A stretch of 64,000 bases of DNA from an uncultured Hyphomicrobiales bacterium (GCA_903878085.1 CAIRGJ010000064.1:62001-126000); one strand, 5' to 3'; numbered from the stretch's first letter, positions 9,014-20,472 are shown. Numbers and translations are program-made. Notes: generated from the letters alone by a model not told the origin.

Positions 9014-9228
9014 CGGCACGATGACGCCCCGCTATACAGCGGGCGTCGAACGGCTGATCCCGGACTTGTGACGCGCCCGCGCACGCGAGCAGAAATGGGC
9101 TTAAAATTAAGCACTTAAGGCCGACCTCGCCGCCCTATTCCGGAGCCCCTCGGGCGTTGCCGGATTCGCTGCGCCGGCTTGACCGGCGCTTTGTTTATCG
9201 CGTCTTTCTGCGGAGCGCCTGAGCCCCG

Positions 9229-9861
9229 ATGCCGATCACTCTGCTCGACATTCTCCTGCTCGTGGTCATGCTGGTCTCCGGCCTCTTGGCCATGATCCGC
9301 GGCTTCATGCGCGAGATCCTCTCGATCGGCGCCTGGGGCGTCGCCGCGCTGGCCACGCTGTGGGCCTATACCCGCGTGCTACCGATCGCGAAGGGCTACT
9401 TCTCCAGCGACATGGTGGCGGCCGGCGTCACCGTCGGCGGCGTGTTCCTGCTGACGCTCTTGGTGGTGTCGATCATCACCGTGCGCATCTCCGACATGGT
9501 GCTCGACAGCCGCGTCGGCGCGCTCGACCGCACGCTCGGCTTTCTGTTCGGTCTCGGCCGCGGCCTGGTGATCGTGGTCGTCGCCTTCCTGTTTTTCGCA
9601 TGGCTGGTACCCGAACGCAGCCAGCCAACATGGGTTAGCGGCGCCAAATCGAAGGTCGTGCTGCAAAGTACGGGACAATGGCTCATGTCCATGTTGCCGG
9701 AAGACCCCGAGAGCACCATCTTAAAGAGACTGAAGAAGCCGAAACCGGACGACCAGGATGCACCGCCGGATGCCGCTCCTGGTCAGAAGTCGGAACTGCC
9801 GCTGACGCAGGCGCGCCTTGCCGACAAAGGCTTTTTTGAACAAGGCATGGGAACACGATAG
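9229..9861 (+). CDS. cvpA: CvpA family membrane protein
   Basis: A 210-aa inner-membrane protein with four predicted membrane segments, starting MPITLLDILLLVVMLVSG, and a charged cytoplasmic tail. CvpA was first linked to colicin V export and lies upstream of purF in many proteobacteria, as here, with only 2 bases between its stop and the purF start. The molecular role is unsettled. The Rhizobiales-type C-terminal extension is Pro/Asp/Lys rich. The tight spacing implies a cvpA-purF transcript. Confidence 0.92.
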   Translation: MPITLLDILLLVVMLVSGLLAMIRGFMREILSIGAWGVAALATLWAYTRVLPIAKGYFSSDMVAAGVTVGGVFLLTLLVVSIITVRISDMVLDSRVGALDRTLGFLFGLGRGLVIVVVAFLFFAWLVPERSQPTWVSGAKSKVVLQSTGQWLMSMLPEDPESTILKRLKKPKPDDQDAPPDAAPGQKSELPLTQARLADKGFFEQGMGTR

Positions 9862-9863
9862 CG

Positions 9864-11348
<1,485 letters not shown>

Positions 11349-11369
11349 CGCAAGCGACGTCCGCACATT

Positions 11370-12110
11370 ATGTCGAAGCCCCTCACCGATCGTATCGCGC
11401 TGGTCACCGGCGCCTCGCGCGGCATTGGCGCGGCGCTGGCGCTGCAACTGGCGCAAGCAGGCGCCCATGTCGTGGCGGTCGCGCGCACCGTCGGCGGGCT
11501 GGAAGAGCTCGACGACAAGATCAAGGCCATCGGCGGTTCGGCCACTTTGGTGCCGGTCGATATGAAGGACATGGACGGCATCGCCCGGCTGGCGCTGGCG
11601 CTGCACGAGCGCTACGGCCGCCTCGACGTGCTGATCGGCAATGCCGGCGTGCTGGGGCCGCTGTCGCCGCTCGGCCATGTCGAGCCCAGGGACTGGGACA
11701 ACCTTGTCGCGGTCAATATCACTGCCAACTGGCAACTGATCCGCACCATGGACCCGCTGCTCAAAGCAGCGCCCGCCGGCCGCGCGGTGTTCATCTCATC
11801 GGCGCTGGCCTTTCTCGGCCGCGCCTATACCGGGCCTTATGCCGCGTCCAAAGCGGCGCTCAACGCGCTGGTACAGGTCTATGCCGCCGAAAACGCGACC
11901 ACGCGCGTGAAAGTGAACGCGTTCAATCCGGGTCCGACGCGCACCAAGATGTATGCCAGCGGCTGGCCCGGCGTCGATCCGGAGACGCTGCCGCCGCCGG
12001 AAGACGTCGCCAAGGCAATCGTGCCGTTGTGCCTTGCCGACTGCGCCGAGAGCGGCAAGCTCTACGACTTCCGCCAGGCCAAGTTCCTGGAATTCAGAGC
12101 GCCGGCTTAG
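11370..12110 (+). CDS. Short-chain dehydrogenase/reductase
   Basis: A 246-aa classical SDR with Rossmann motif TGASRGIG at the N-terminus, the NAG motif in IGNAGVLG, a catalytic Ser in ISSALA and YAASK as the active-site Tyr/Lys. The Arg in TGASRG and VAR at the end of beta-2 suggest NADP(H) preference, which is an inference. It starts 21 bases after the purF stop, so it is probably co-transcribed with cvpA-purF. The gene is commonly found behind purF in Bradyrhizobium-type genomes, but the substrate is unknown. Confidence 0.88.
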   Translation: MSKPLTDRIALVTGASRGIGAALALQLAQAGAHVVAVARTVGGLEELDDKIKAIGGSATLVPVDMKDMDGIARLALALHERYGRLDVLIGNAGVLGPLSPLGHVEPRDWDNLVAVNITANWQLIRTMDPLLKAAPAGRAVFISSALAFLGRAYTGPYAASKAALNALVQVYAAENATTRVKVNAFNPGPTRTKMYASGWPGVDPETLPPPEDVAKAIVPLCLADCAESGKLYDFRQAKFLEFRAPA

Positions 12111-12146
12111 CTCCTTTTCCCCGCGTGCGGGGAGAAGTGAAAGGCC

Positions 12147-13511
12147 TCAATGCTTGTGCTTCGCCTTACCCTTGAAGGGATTCTCCTTCTCGCGCAGCAT
12201 CAGGCGTATTGGTGTTCCCGGTAAATCAAAATTCTCGCGCAATGAATTGATGAGATAGCGCTTGTAGGCTTCCGGCAACGCGTCGGCGCGGGTGCAGAAC
12301 AGCACGAAGCTCGGCGGTCGCGTCTTGGCCTGCGTGATGTAGTTCAGCCGCAGCCGGCGGCCCGACACCGCCGGCGGCGGATGCGCCTCGATAGTGGCCT
12401 CGAACCAGCGATTGAGCGCACTGGTTGGGATGCGCTTGTTCCAGACTTCGAAGGCGCCGACGATCGCTTCCATCAGGCGATCGACGCCCTCGCCGGTGAT
12501 GGCCGATAGCGCCACCAGCGGCACGCCCTTCATCTGCCGCAGCTTTTCATCGCACTCGACGCGCAATTTGCCGATCTCGCCCGCGGTCTGCTCTTTCAAA
12601 TCCCATTTGTTGACGCCAATGACGATGGCGCGGCCTTCCTGCTCGACCATGTCGGCGATGCGCTGATCCTGCTCCTCGAAGGCGCTGCCGACATCGAGCA
12701 GCACGACGACGACCTCGGCAAAGCGAATGGCGTTGAGCGCATCGGCGACCGACAGCTTTTCCAGCTTCTCGTCGATGCGCGAACGGCGGCGCAAGCCTGC
12801 GGTATCGTGGATGCGGAATTTCTGACCGTGCCATTCCAGATCGACGGCGATGGCGTCGCGTGTGGTGCCGGCTTCCGCCGAAGTGAGCAGACGCTCCTCG
12901 CCGAGCAAGTGATTGACCAGCGTCGACTTGCCGGCGTTCGGACGTCCGACAATGGCGACGCGGATCGCTTTTTCTTCTTCCGGTTTATCCACGGCTTCGA
13001 TCTGCTCGGCGGTGCGTTGCGGCAATGCCGCGCGCAGCGCGTCGTAGAGATCGGCCATGCCTTCATTGTGTTCGGCGGAAATTCCGACCGGATCGCCAAG
13101 CCCCAGCGCGTAAGCGTCATAGCGCCCCGGCTCGCCGGCGGTGCCTTCCATCTTGTTGGCGATCAGCACGGTCGGCTTGCCGGATTTGCGCGCCAATTCG
13201 GCGAAAGCGCGGTCGTCCGGCGTCGGCCCGATGCGCGCGTCGATCATGAAGAAAATGGCGTCGGCCTGCGCGATCGCGGTTTCGGTCTGCGCCCGCATGC
13301 GGCCCGACAAAGTTTCCGGCGCCGACTCTTCGAGGCCCGCGGTGTCGATCACGGTGAATTCGAGATCGCCGAGCGAGGCCTCGCCTTCGCGGCGGTCGCG
13401 GGTCACGCCCGGGCGGTCGTCGACCAGCGCGACGCGCCGCCCCACCAGCCGATTGAACAGCGTCGATTTTCCGACATTGGGCCGGCCGACGATAGCGACG
13501 GTGAAGGTCAT
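12147..13511 (-). CDS. der: Ribosome-associated GTPase Der (EngA)
   Basis: A 454-aa tandem GTPase needed for 50S subunit maturation. The first G domain opens with [20 protein letters not shown] and the second has [20 protein letters not shown] near residue 190. NKWD- and NKME-type G4 motifs are present, and a C-terminal KH-like domain ends in a Lys-rich tail. The ATG at 13511 is chosen because MTFTVAIVG is the standard N-terminus; the ORF-track start 13 codons earlier is unlikely. It ends a minus-strand cluster YfgM-like - lipoprotein - der, equivalent in position to yfgM-bamB-der of other proteobacteria. Confidence 0.96.
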   Translation of the reverse strand: MTFTVAIVGRPNVGKSTLFNRLVGRRVALVDDRPGVTRDRREGEASLGDLEFTVIDTAGLEESAPETLSGRMRAQTETAIAQADAIFFMIDARIGPTPDDRAFAELARKSGKPTVLIANKMEGTAGEPGRYDAYALGLGDPVGISAEHNEGMADLYDALRAALPQRTAEQIEAVDKPEEEKAIRVAIVGRPNAGKSTLVNHLLGEERLLTSAEAGTTRDAIAVDLEWHGQKFRIHDTAGLRRRSRIDEKLEKLSVADALNAIRFAEVVVVLLDVGSAFEEQDQRIADMVEQEGRAIVIGVNKWDLKEQTAGEIGKLRVECDEKLRQMKGVPLVALSAITGEGVDRLMEAIVGAFEVWNKRIPTSALNRWFEATIEAHPPPAVSGRRLRLNYITQAKTRPPSFVLFCTRADALPEAYKRYLINSLRENFDLPGTPIRLMLREKENPFKGKAKHKH

Positions 13512-13556
13512 AATTTTTTTCTTTCCCGTCTCCGCAAATGGAGAGGGCAAATGAGG

Positions 13557-14033
13557 TCAGCGCGAGAACGTTCCGGGCGCCGGCGTGGATGGCCACAGCG
13601 CCGGCTGCTGGGCGGCCGGTGCGGGACGATCGAACGCCGGGTCGGGCGCGCTTTGCACCGGCTGCGTCGGCGCAGCCGTCGTGGTGCGCGGCTTCGGCTT
13701 GCGCTTGATCTTGGGCTTGTCCGGATCGACCGCGGCGGTCTTCTTGGCGGCGGGCTTTTCCGGCTCGGGCGGAATGGATTGCGCGGTGTCCGGAGCCGGC
13801 TGATTGCCCTTGATGAATTCCGGCGGAATGCCCTGGCTGACGCCGGGCACGCCTTCCGGGAACACCGCCTTGCGGTCGCCCGGCAGCTTTTTCTTATCGT
13901 TGAGGCCGAAGATATCGAGCTTATCGGGATCGAAATCGGCGCAACCGGACAGCGCCGGCAAGGCCGCAGCCAGCGTGATCAGAAACACGATGCGGTGGAT
14001 GCGGCGCATAACCCGTTTCTCAACTCTCAACAT
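13557..14033 (-). CDS. Proline-rich lipoprotein between YfgM-like gene and der
   Basis: A 158-aa protein with a lipoprotein signal ending LPALSGC, then a predicted disordered Pro/Ala/Lys-rich sequence with a basic stretch KPKIKRKPKPR. The start overlaps the stop of the upstream gene (TGATG), which supports ATG 14033; ATG 14009 (MRRIHRI) is an alternative. In many proteobacteria this slot between yfgM and der is held by bamB, a 380-aa beta-propeller lipoprotein of the BAM complex. This protein has no propeller repeat. Its role is unknown; the position only hints at an envelope function. Confidence 0.75.
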   Translation of the reverse strand: MLRVEKRVMRRIHRIVFLITLAAALPALSGCADFDPDKLDIFGLNDKKKLPGDRKAVFPEGVPGVSQGIPPEFIKGNQPAPDTAQSIPPEPEKPAAKKTAAVDPDKPKIKRKPKPRTTTAAPTQPVQSAPDPAFDRPAPAAQQPALWPSTPAPGTFSR

Positions 14034-14686
14034 CAGCTTTTGCCATCGTTGCCGATCAGCGCCGACAGCACATCGATGCGCGCGCGGGCGCCGGGCGGCG
14101 TTTCGCCGTCGCCGGCGATCATATCGATATAGCGGCGCGCGGTGGCGGCATCGTGATTGCGCCAGGCCGACAGCGCCAGCAATTCGCGCGCGGTATGGCG
14201 GAAGGTCCGGCCAGGCTCGGCGAGCGGATCGAGCCTACGGCGCAGATCGGCGAGCGGCGCGGTATCGACCAGCAGCAATCCGGCGCGCACGCCGGCGAGA
14301 TCCTGCCAAGTCTGGCCGACCGACTTGTCGGCGGCGATGTCGTCATAGGCCTTCACCGCGTCGGCGGGCTTAACTTGTGCGAGCGCTGCGGCGGCACGGA
14401 AGCGCGCCAGCACGCGGTAGCCGTCCGGCGCTTGCGCTACGACCTTGGCGAAAGCGGATTCCGCCTCGGCGTGTTTGCCCTGCTCGCTCAGCGTGACCGC
14501 GGATTCGAACGCGGCGCCGGCGGCCGCCGCTTGCTTGGCAACGTAATATTCGTAGCCGCGCCAGCCGCCGATCCCGGCAACGATCAGAACCGCCACCGCG
14601 ATGATGAAGATGCTGTAGCGCTCCCACAGCTTCTTGAGCTGATCGCGCCGGACTTCCTCGTCTACTTCGTGAAAAATATCGGCCAC
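14033..14686 (-). CDS. YfgM-like tetratricopeptide membrane protein
   Basis: A 217-aa protein with a short cytoplasmic N-terminus (MADIFHEVDEEVRRDQLKKLW), one membrane segment (about residues 24-45, IFIIAVAVLIVAGIGGW) and a periplasmic TPR-like helical domain. This is the architecture of the YfgM/TPR_21 (DUF2133-class) family. E. coli YfgM is an ancillary SecYEG subunit that works with periplasmic chaperones. The downstream lipoprotein start overlaps its stop, so the genes are translationally coupled. Assignment is by architecture and synteny. Confidence 0.85.
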   Translation of the reverse strand: MADIFHEVDEEVRRDQLKKLWERYSIFIIAVAVLIVAGIGGWRGYEYYVAKQAAAAGAAFESAVTLSEQGKHAEAESAFAKVVAQAPDGYRVLARFRAAAALAQVKPADAVKAYDDIAADKSVGQTWQDLAGVRAGLLLVDTAPLADLRRRLDPLAEPGRTFRHTARELLALSAWRNHDAATARRYIDMIAGDGETPPGARARIDVLSALIGNDGKS

Positions 14687-14928
14687 AATAGCTCCAAATC
14701 CGCGTGAATATGGCCTCGGAACCGGCCCCGGGGCGAATTGCGGCGTAACCTAACGATGTGGCGCGCCTAAGGCAAAGCGCGCGCGGAAAATCGTTAATAT
14801 TCAGCGCTTTAGCACAATTTTGCAAAATAGCCAGCAGGCCGCTTGCCCCGATCCGGGGACTTCACCTGCGCCGGCAAGCTGATACCATCCCACGGTTGTC
14901 ATGTGCTCTCTTGCAAGGACACCGGCCG

Positions 14929-16161
14929 ATGATTGCGCCACCGCCGAATGCAACCCGCCTGCAGGCCGCGTTGCACGATGCCACCCTTCACTATCAGGCG
15001 GGACGTCTGGCAGAGGCGGAAAATATCTGCCGCCTCATCTTGCGGGAGCATCCCAACAGCCCGGAAACCAACATGTCGCTCGCCATCGTCCTCAAAGACC
15101 AGGGCAAGCTGGCCGACGCCGAGATTTATTTCCGGAAAGTCGTGGATCTCGTGCCGGGCGCGGCGGCCACGCACAACAATCTCGGCAACATTCTTTTCGC
15201 CCAAGACAAGTTTGAAGAGGCCGAAGCCTGTTACCGGCGCGCGCTGGCGCTACAGCCGGACCTCGCCGATGCGATCAACAACCTTGCGCTGGTTACCGTC
15301 GATCGCGGCGGCGCGACGGAAAGCGTGCCGCTGTTCAGGCGCTACGCCGCCTTGGCCTATGGCGGCGGCGGCGACTTCGGCCGCGAGCAGATCCTGCCGC
15401 ACAAGCTGCAGCACGATGAGGAGCAGCGCGCCTATGTGAGCGGCGGCAACGGCGCCGGCGCGCCGAAATTCCATCTCGAGGAAGGCGCGCGTATGGACGG
15501 CCGCGCGCTCAACCCCGATCCGTCAAACGGCGAGATCGCGGCGAATTGGGAAAACGTGTCGCCGCAGGTCGCCGTGCTCGACAATCTGCTGACGCCCGAA
15601 GCGCTCGAACGGATGCGGCAATATTGCTGGCGCTCGACGATGTGGCACAAGTCTTATCCGAACGGCTATGTCGGCGCGATGCCGGAACACGGCTTTGCCT
15701 GTCCGCTGCTGGCGCAAATCGCCGACGAGCTGCGCGAGACCTATCCGGCCATTATCGGCGATCATCCGCTGCTGCGTTGGTGGGGATTCAAATACACCAG
15801 CCAGCGCAAGGGCATCAACATTCACGCCGACTTCGCCGCGGTGAACGTCAATTTCTGGATCACGCCGGACGAGGCCAATCTCGATCCGGAAAGCGGCGGG
15901 CTGATCATCTGGGACAAGCCGGCGCCGCTGGAATGGACCTTCGCGCAATACAACAATCCGAACGCCGGCGAGACCATCCGTAAATTCCTCGCCGACAGCG
16001 GGGCGAAGGCAATCACCGTGCCGCATCGCGCCAACCGCGCGGTTATTTTCGACTCAGATTTGTTCCACCAGACCGACCAGATCAATTTCAAGGAAGGCTA
16101 TCTCAACCGCCGCATCAACATCACGATGCTGTACGGGAGACGCGAGGCGGCGGCGTCCTAG
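14929..16161 (+). CDS. TPR protein fused to a 2OG-Fe(II) oxygenase domain
   Basis: A 410-aa protein. Residues about 10-125 are three TPR units ([19 protein letters not shown], then [18 protein letters not shown], then [19 protein letters not shown]). Residues about 200-405 look like a 2-oxoglutarate/Fe(II) dioxygenase: iron ligands His299 and Asp301 in [11 protein letters not shown], distal His380 in DLFHQTDQ, and Arg in YLNRRINIT for 2OG binding. ATG 14929 has AAGGA about 9 bases upstream. No signal peptide. Such fusions probably hydroxylate a protein or sugar substrate bound by the TPRs, but the target is unknown. Its stop overlaps the panB stop, antiparallel. Confidence 0.82.
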   Translation: MIAPPPNATRLQAALHDATLHYQAGRLAEAENICRLILREHPNSPETNMSLAIVLKDQGKLADAEIYFRKVVDLVPGAAATHNNLGNILFAQDKFEEAEACYRRALALQPDLADAINNLALVTVDRGGATESVPLFRRYAALAYGGGGDFGREQILPHKLQHDEEQRAYVSGGNGAGAPKFHLEEGARMDGRALNPDPSNGEIAANWENVSPQVAVLDNLLTPEALERMRQYCWRSTMWHKSYPNGYVGAMPEHGFACPLLAQIADELRETYPAIIGDHPLLRWWGFKYTSQRKGINIHADFAAVNVNFWITPDEANLDPESGGLIIWDKPAPLEWTFAQYNNPNAGETIRKFLADSGAKAITVPHRANRAVIFDSDLFHQTDQINFKEGYLNRRINITMLYGRREAAAS

Positions 16162-16982
16162 ACCTTCTTCTTCATCGGGTAGACGTGCTCGGGCCCCGGG
16201 AAGGTGCGCGCGCGCACGTCCGCCGCATAATCGGCAATCGCCTTGTCGATGCCGGGGCCGAGGTCGCCGTAGCGCTTGACGAATTTCGGCACCCGCGGCG
16301 ACAGGCCGAGCATGTCCTCCATCACCAGCACCTGGCCGTCGCAGGCGACGCTGGCGCCGATGCCGATGGTCGGGATCGCGATCTGCGCGGTGATCTTGCG
16401 CGCCAATGGCTCGGCCACCGCTTCGATCACCACCGAGAACGCGCCGGCTTCCGCCACTGCCAGTGCATCGGCCTCAATGCGGCCCCAGTCGGCTTCCTCG
16501 CGGCCCTGCGCACGGAACGAGCCGATGGTGTTGATCGACTGCGGCGTCAGGCCGACATGCGCCATCACCGGCACGCCGCGCTCGACCAGAAAGCGAATGG
16601 TGTCGGCCATGCGCACGCCGCCTTCGAGCTTGATCGCGCCGCAGCCGGTTTCCTTCAGCACGCGCGCCGCGCTCATGAAGGCCTGCTCCTTCGACGCCTC
16701 GTAAGAGCCGAACGGCATGTCGATCACGACCAGCGCGCGCGCCGAGCCGCGCATCACCGCGTGACCTTGCAGGATCATCATGTCGAGCGTGACTGGCACC
16801 GTGGTCTCGAAACCGTGCATCACCATGCCGAGCGAGTCGCCGACCAGGATGACGTCGCAATGCTTATCGGCCAGCCGCGCGGTGTGGGCGTGATACGACG
16901 TCAGCATGACGATCGGCTCGCCGCCCTTGCGCGCGAAGATATCCGGCGCGGTCAACCGCTTGACGTCACTCTGGACCGACAT
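16158..16982 (-). CDS. panB: 3-methyl-2-oxobutanoate hydroxymethyltransferase
   Basis: A 274-aa TIM-barrel enzyme that transfers the hydroxymethyl group from 5,10-methylene-THF to ketoisovalerate, giving ketopantoate for pantothenate and CoA. The family signatures are present: [25 protein letters not shown] with the Mg-binding Asp, GAIKLEGG and the catalytic Glu in [14 protein letters not shown] 16982 has GGGAG upstream; the longer ORF is out of register with the family. No panC is adjacent. NnrU is directly upstream with 2 bases between. Confidence 0.96.
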   Translation of the reverse strand: MSVQSDVKRLTAPDIFARKGGEPIVMLTSYHAHTARLADKHCDVILVGDSLGMVMHGFETTVPVTLDMMILQGHAVMRGSARALVVIDMPFGSYEASKEQAFMSAARVLKETGCGAIKLEGGVRMADTIRFLVERGVPVMAHVGLTPQSINTIGSFRAQGREEADWGRIEADALAVAEAGAFSVVIEAVAEPLARKITAQIAIPTIGIGASVACDGQVLVMEDMLGLSPRVPKFVKRYGDLGPGIDKAIADYAADVRARTFPGPEHVYPMKKKV

Positions 16983-16984
16983 AA

Positions 16985-17566
16985 CTATCTCCCGAAAACA
17001 GGGACGCCAATGACGATCGGATGGAAGGCGTAACCGAGCGCCAGATAGATGACGATGCCGACGGCGACCACGATGAGATCGTTGGTCCAACCGGCCGGCG
17101 CGGCCGCGACGACAAAATCGGTGCGGCGCTTGGCGGCGATGCGGGCATAGACCGCCCACGCCAGAAACGTGCCGAACAACAAAATCGAGCCGAGATCGCC
17201 ATTCGACAGCAGATGCGCCAGCGCCCAGGTTTTGACCGCGGCGAGCATCGGGTGCTTGGCCTTCGCCTTGATGTGGCTCGGGATGAAGGTGGCGGTGAAC
17301 AGCAGCACCGCGATCAGCATCAGGCCGACGGTGATGTGGCGCATGAAAACCGGCGGCAACCAGACATCGATCCAGCCATGAGCGCGGTATTCCGCAAAGC
17401 CCCAGACGATCAGCGCCAGACCGGCGATGGAAACCAGCCCAAAGGCCACGCGATAGGTGGCAAGCCCGAGGCGGGCGATGGCGGCGGCGCGCGCATCGCG
17501 GCGCGTGACGAACAGATGCGTGGCGAGAAACACCGCCAGCCCGAGAACGAGAACGGCCAGTCCCAT
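16985..17566 (-). CDS. nnrU: NnrU family membrane protein
   Basis: A 193-aa integral membrane protein with five or six predicted membrane segments, beginning [24 protein letters not shown]. NnrU was named in denitrifiers but the family is widespread in alphaproteobacteria without denitrification, and no nitrite or nitric oxide reductase gene is in this window. The motifs [15 protein letters not shown] and [16 protein letters not shown] are typical. ATG 17566 has GAGGG about 6 bases upstream. It is 2 bases from panB and likely in the same transcript. The biochemical role is unknown. Confidence 0.88.
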   Translation of the reverse strand: MGLAVLVLGLAVFLATHLFVTRRDARAAAIARLGLATYRVAFGLVSIAGLALIVWGFAEYRAHGWIDVWLPPVFMRHITVGLMLIAVLLFTATFIPSHIKAKAKHPMLAAVKTWALAHLLSNGDLGSILLFGTFLAWAVYARIAAKRRTDFVVAAAPAGWTNDLIVVAVGIVIYLALGYAFHPIVIGVPVFGR

Positions 17567-17669
17567 GCTACCCTCTATATTCCACTTGCGTACGTCCGTC
17601 ACATTGCGCAGAAGCGCAGTAGAGGAACGGCGCGGCCGATGCAAGCCGCCCCCGCATAGGTTATCGTCA

Positions 17670-18665
17670 ATGACCCCAACCCTGCGCTCTCTGCCGATCA
17701 AACGCGTCATGATGGCGCTGGTGCTGCTGTTCGCGGCCTTCACGCCAGGAATGGCGCAGACGCCGGTATGGCCTGCCAAAACCGTGCGCATCCTGGTGCC
17801 GTTCGGTCCCGGCTCCACCCCCGACATCGTGGCGCGGCTGGTCGCCGACGGCCTGGCGAAGAAATATCCCGACAGCGTCTTCCTGGTCGAGAACAAGCCC
17901 GGCGCCAGCGGCAACCTCGCCACCGACGCGGTGGCCAAGGCTACGCCCGACGGCACCACGCTCGGCATCAGCATCGGCGGGCCGCTCGCCATCAACACGC
18001 TGCTGTTTTCGCAATTGCCCTATGACCCCCGCAAGGACATCGCGCCGATCACGCAACTGGTCTCGCAGCCGAGCGCGCTGGCGGTGAATCCTGCGCTCGG
18101 GGTCAACACGGTGGCCGACCTGGTGGCGCTGCTCAAACGGAACCCCGGAAAATATAATTTCAGTTCGATCGGCAATGGCTCGGTGTCGCACCTCGCCATG
18201 GAAGCCATCGCGCAGAAGGCCGGCGTGCAACTGGTGCATCTGCCCTACCCCGGCTCGCCGCAAGCCATCACCGCAGTGATCCGCAATGACGCGCAGATGG
18301 CCTGTCTGCCCGCGATTTCCGTGACACCGCACGCGGCGGCGGGGACAGTGAAACTTCTCGCGGTCACGACGGCCAAACGCTCGCCGTTCCTGCCCGACGT
18401 GCCGACTTTGATGGAGTCCGGCATCGACGTCGACGCCGACGCCTGGAACGGGCTGATCGCGCCCGGCGGCACGCCTGCCGCCATCATCGCGCAGATCAAC
18501 AAGGACGTGGTCGAGATTATCAAGCAGCCGACCGTGCGCGATAAGCTCGCCGGGCAATTGATGGAAGTGATCGGCGGTTCGCCGCAGCAATTCCGCGCCT
18601 TGATCGACAGAGAAATCGCGCGCTGGGCGCCGGTGATCAAGGCGGCGGATATCAAGATCAACTAG
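17670..18665 (+). CDS. Bug-type tripartite tricarboxylate transporter solute receptor
   Basis: A 331-aa periplasmic binding protein with a Sec signal peptide (MMALVLLFAAFTPGMAQ), followed by the Bug family opening WPAKTVRILVPFGPGSTPDIVAR and VENKPGASGN. These receptors bind small carboxylates or related compounds for TctAB-type carriers, but no TctA or TctB is nearby, so it is an orphan receptor as is common for this family. ATG 17670 is chosen to begin the signal peptide. It is divergent from nnrU-panB and ends next to a palindromic repeat. Confidence 0.88.
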   Translation: MTPTLRSLPIKRVMMALVLLFAAFTPGMAQTPVWPAKTVRILVPFGPGSTPDIVARLVADGLAKKYPDSVFLVENKPGASGNLATDAVAKATPDGTTLGISIGGPLAINTLLFSQLPYDPRKDIAPITQLVSQPSALAVNPALGVNTVADLVALLKRNPGKYNFSSIGNGSVSHLAMEAIAQKAGVQLVHLPYPGSPQAITAVIRNDAQMACLPAISVTPHAAAGTVKLLAVTTAKRSPFLPDVPTLMESGIDVDADAWNGLIAPGGTPAAIIAQINKDVVEIIKQPTVRDKLAGQLMEVIGGSPQQFRALIDREIARWAPVIKAADIKIN

Positions 18666-18675
18666 ATTTTTATTT

Positions 18676-18724
18676 GCGCATGATCTTGTCCGAAAACCGG
18701 TGCCCACTTTTCGGGATCATGCGC
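18676..18724. repeat. 49-bp palindromic repeat, copy 1 (overlaps prfC end)
   Basis: GCGCATGATC at the left and GATCATGCGC at the right flank an inner inverted pair (TCCGAAAAC / CTTTTCGGGA). A second, inverted copy lies at 45539-45587. I recall such GCATGATC...GATCATGC palindromes as dispersed intergenic elements in Bradyrhizobium-like genomes. Read on the minus strand, AGC GCA TGA inside the element provides the last two sense codons and the stop of prfC. Confidence 0.85.
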
Positions 18725-20345
18725 TCTTGTTCTTCACATCCTTGATGTCGGTAAACACCATGCCCGGCGCGCGTTCGCGGGTGTAATCGAGAATGAACTG
18801 GTTGCGCGCCATGAACACGCGGTCGCCGTCGAGATCGTCGGCGACGCTGGAATAATTGGCCGAGACGAACTCGTCGAGCTTCTTATGATCGGGATGCGAG
18901 ATCCAGCGCGCCAGCTGGAATTCCGGCGTCTCGAAACCGATCTCAAGGCCGTATTCGGCGTCGAGCCTCGTCTTGAGCACGTCGAGCTGGAGAGGGCCAA
19001 CGACGCCAACCAGTGCCGGCGCGCCGTCGAGCGGACGAAACACCTGCACCACGCCCTCTTCCGCCATCTGCTGCAGCGCTTCCTTCAGCTTCTTGGCCTT
19101 CATCGGATCGCCAAGCTTCACGCGGCGCAGGATTTCCGGCGCGAAATTCGGCACGCCGAGAAATTCGATTTCCTCGCCCTCGGTGAAAGTATCGCCGATG
19201 CGCAGCGTGCCGTGGTTCGGGATGCCGACCACGTCGCCGGCATAGGCCTCGTCCGCCACCGAGCGGTCCTGCGCGAAGAAGAATTGCGGCGCCGACAGCG
19301 TCATCGGCTTGCCGGTGCGCACGAGCTTCGCCTTCATGCCGCGGCGCAGCTTGCCCGAGCACAGCCGGGCAAAGGCGATGCGGTCGCGGTGGTTGGGATC
19401 CATGTTGGCTTGAATCTTGAACACGAAGGCGGTCATGCCGTCTTCGTCCGGCTTGACCTGGCGCGTGTTGGCGGTCTGCGGCCGCGGCGGCGGCGCGAAA
19501 CTCGCCAGCGCGTCGAGCAGATCCTCGACGCCGAAATTCTTGATCGCCGAACCGAAATAGACCGGCGTCAGATGGCCCTCGCGGAACGCGGCGAAGTCGA
19601 ACGGCCGGCAGGCGTCCTTCACCAGCGCCAGCTCCTCAGAGATCGCCTTGACGTCCAGCATGGCATTCTTGGCGTGCAGCGATGCCAGATCGAGCGGCTG
19701 CGGCACCGCCGCGCGGCCGTCTTCATTTAAGAGCCGCATGTCGCCGGTGGCGAGTTCATAGGTGCCGACGAAATCGCGGCCGCGGCCAATCGGCCAGTTC
19801 ATCGGCGTGGTGTCGAGCGCCAACGTCTTCTCGATCTCGTCCAAGAGTTCGAACGGGTCGCGGGTCTCGCGATCCATCTTGTTGATGAACGTGATGATCG
19901 GGATGTCGCGCAGGCGGCAGACTTCGAACAGCTTGCGGGTCCGCGCCTCGATGCCCTTGGCGCCGTCGATCACCATCACCGCCGAGTCGACCGCGGTCAG
20001 CGTCCGGTAGGTGTCCTCGGAGAAGTCTTCATGGCCCGGCGTGTCAAGCAGATTGAAGACGCGGCCGTCATAGTCGAAGGTCATCACCGAGGTAACCACG
20101 GAAATGCCGCGCTCGCGCTCGATCGCCATCCAATCGGAGCGGGTCGAGCGGCGGTCGCGCTTGGCCTTGACCTGGCCGGCCAGATTGATGGCGCCGCCGA
20201 ACAGCAGCAGCTTCTCGGTCAGCGTGGTCTTGCCGGCGTCCGGGTGCGAAATAATCGCGAAAGTACGCCGGCGCTCGACCTCGGCGGTGAGCGGCCTAAA
20301 CTGGATCGAATCGGACGGGACGAGCGCCTTGTTCATGGGCGGCAT
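18717..20345 (-). CDS. prfC: Peptide chain release factor 3
   Basis: A 542-aa translational GTPase that recycles RF1/RF2 after termination. The G1 motif is SHPDAGKTTLTEKLL, switch II gives DTPGHEDFSEDTYR, and G4 is NKMDR. EF-G-like domains follow, with the RF3-type end FMARNQFILDYTRERAPGMVF. Start may be ATG 20345 or ATG 20336 (MNKALV); neither has a clear ribosome binding site. The final codons and stop lie in a palindromic repeat, so the C-terminal end KNKSA may differ from relatives. Length is normal for RF3. Confidence 0.96.
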   Translation of the reverse strand: MPPMNKALVPSDSIQFRPLTAEVERRRTFAIISHPDAGKTTLTEKLLLFGGAINLAGQVKAKRDRRSTRSDWMAIERERGISVVTSVMTFDYDGRVFNLLDTPGHEDFSEDTYRTLTAVDSAVMVIDGAKGIEARTRKLFEVCRLRDIPIITFINKMDRETRDPFELLDEIEKTLALDTTPMNWPIGRGRDFVGTYELATGDMRLLNEDGRAAVPQPLDLASLHAKNAMLDVKAISEELALVKDACRPFDFAAFREGHLTPVYFGSAIKNFGVEDLLDALASFAPPPRPQTANTRQVKPDEDGMTAFVFKIQANMDPNHRDRIAFARLCSGKLRRGMKAKLVRTGKPMTLSAPQFFFAQDRSVADEAYAGDVVGIPNHGTLRIGDTFTEGEEIEFLGVPNFAPEILRRVKLGDPMKAKKLKEALQQMAEEGVVQVFRPLDGAPALVGVVGPLQLDVLKTRLDAEYGLEIGFETPEFQLARWISHPDHKKLDEFVSANYSSVADDLDGDRVFMARNQFILDYTRERAPGMVFTDIKDVKNKSA

Positions 20346-20472
20346 GTGGCAGGGAAACCGTGCCGGTTCAAGGGGGCCGGGCCGGCACGTTCCGAATTGA
20401 TCTTAAGCAAAGCCGGCCAAGGCAGATTTGCTACAGATTCCGCAGCATCGACCAGGGCACCAAAGGCGCACC

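Noticed and set aside
9023-9048. GACGCCCCGCT/AGCGGGCGTC hairpin after radA
   Set aside because: A stable stem but without a T-run; it may be a 3' structure but cannot be assigned.
12119-12132. CCCCGC-GT-GCGGGG palindrome between the SDR gene and der
   Set aside because: The stem is short, the loop is 2 bases and there is no T-run on either strand, so a terminator is not called.
16985-17566. NnrU as evidence of denitrification
   Set aside because: NnrU-family proteins are common without denitrification and no nir or nor genes are present.
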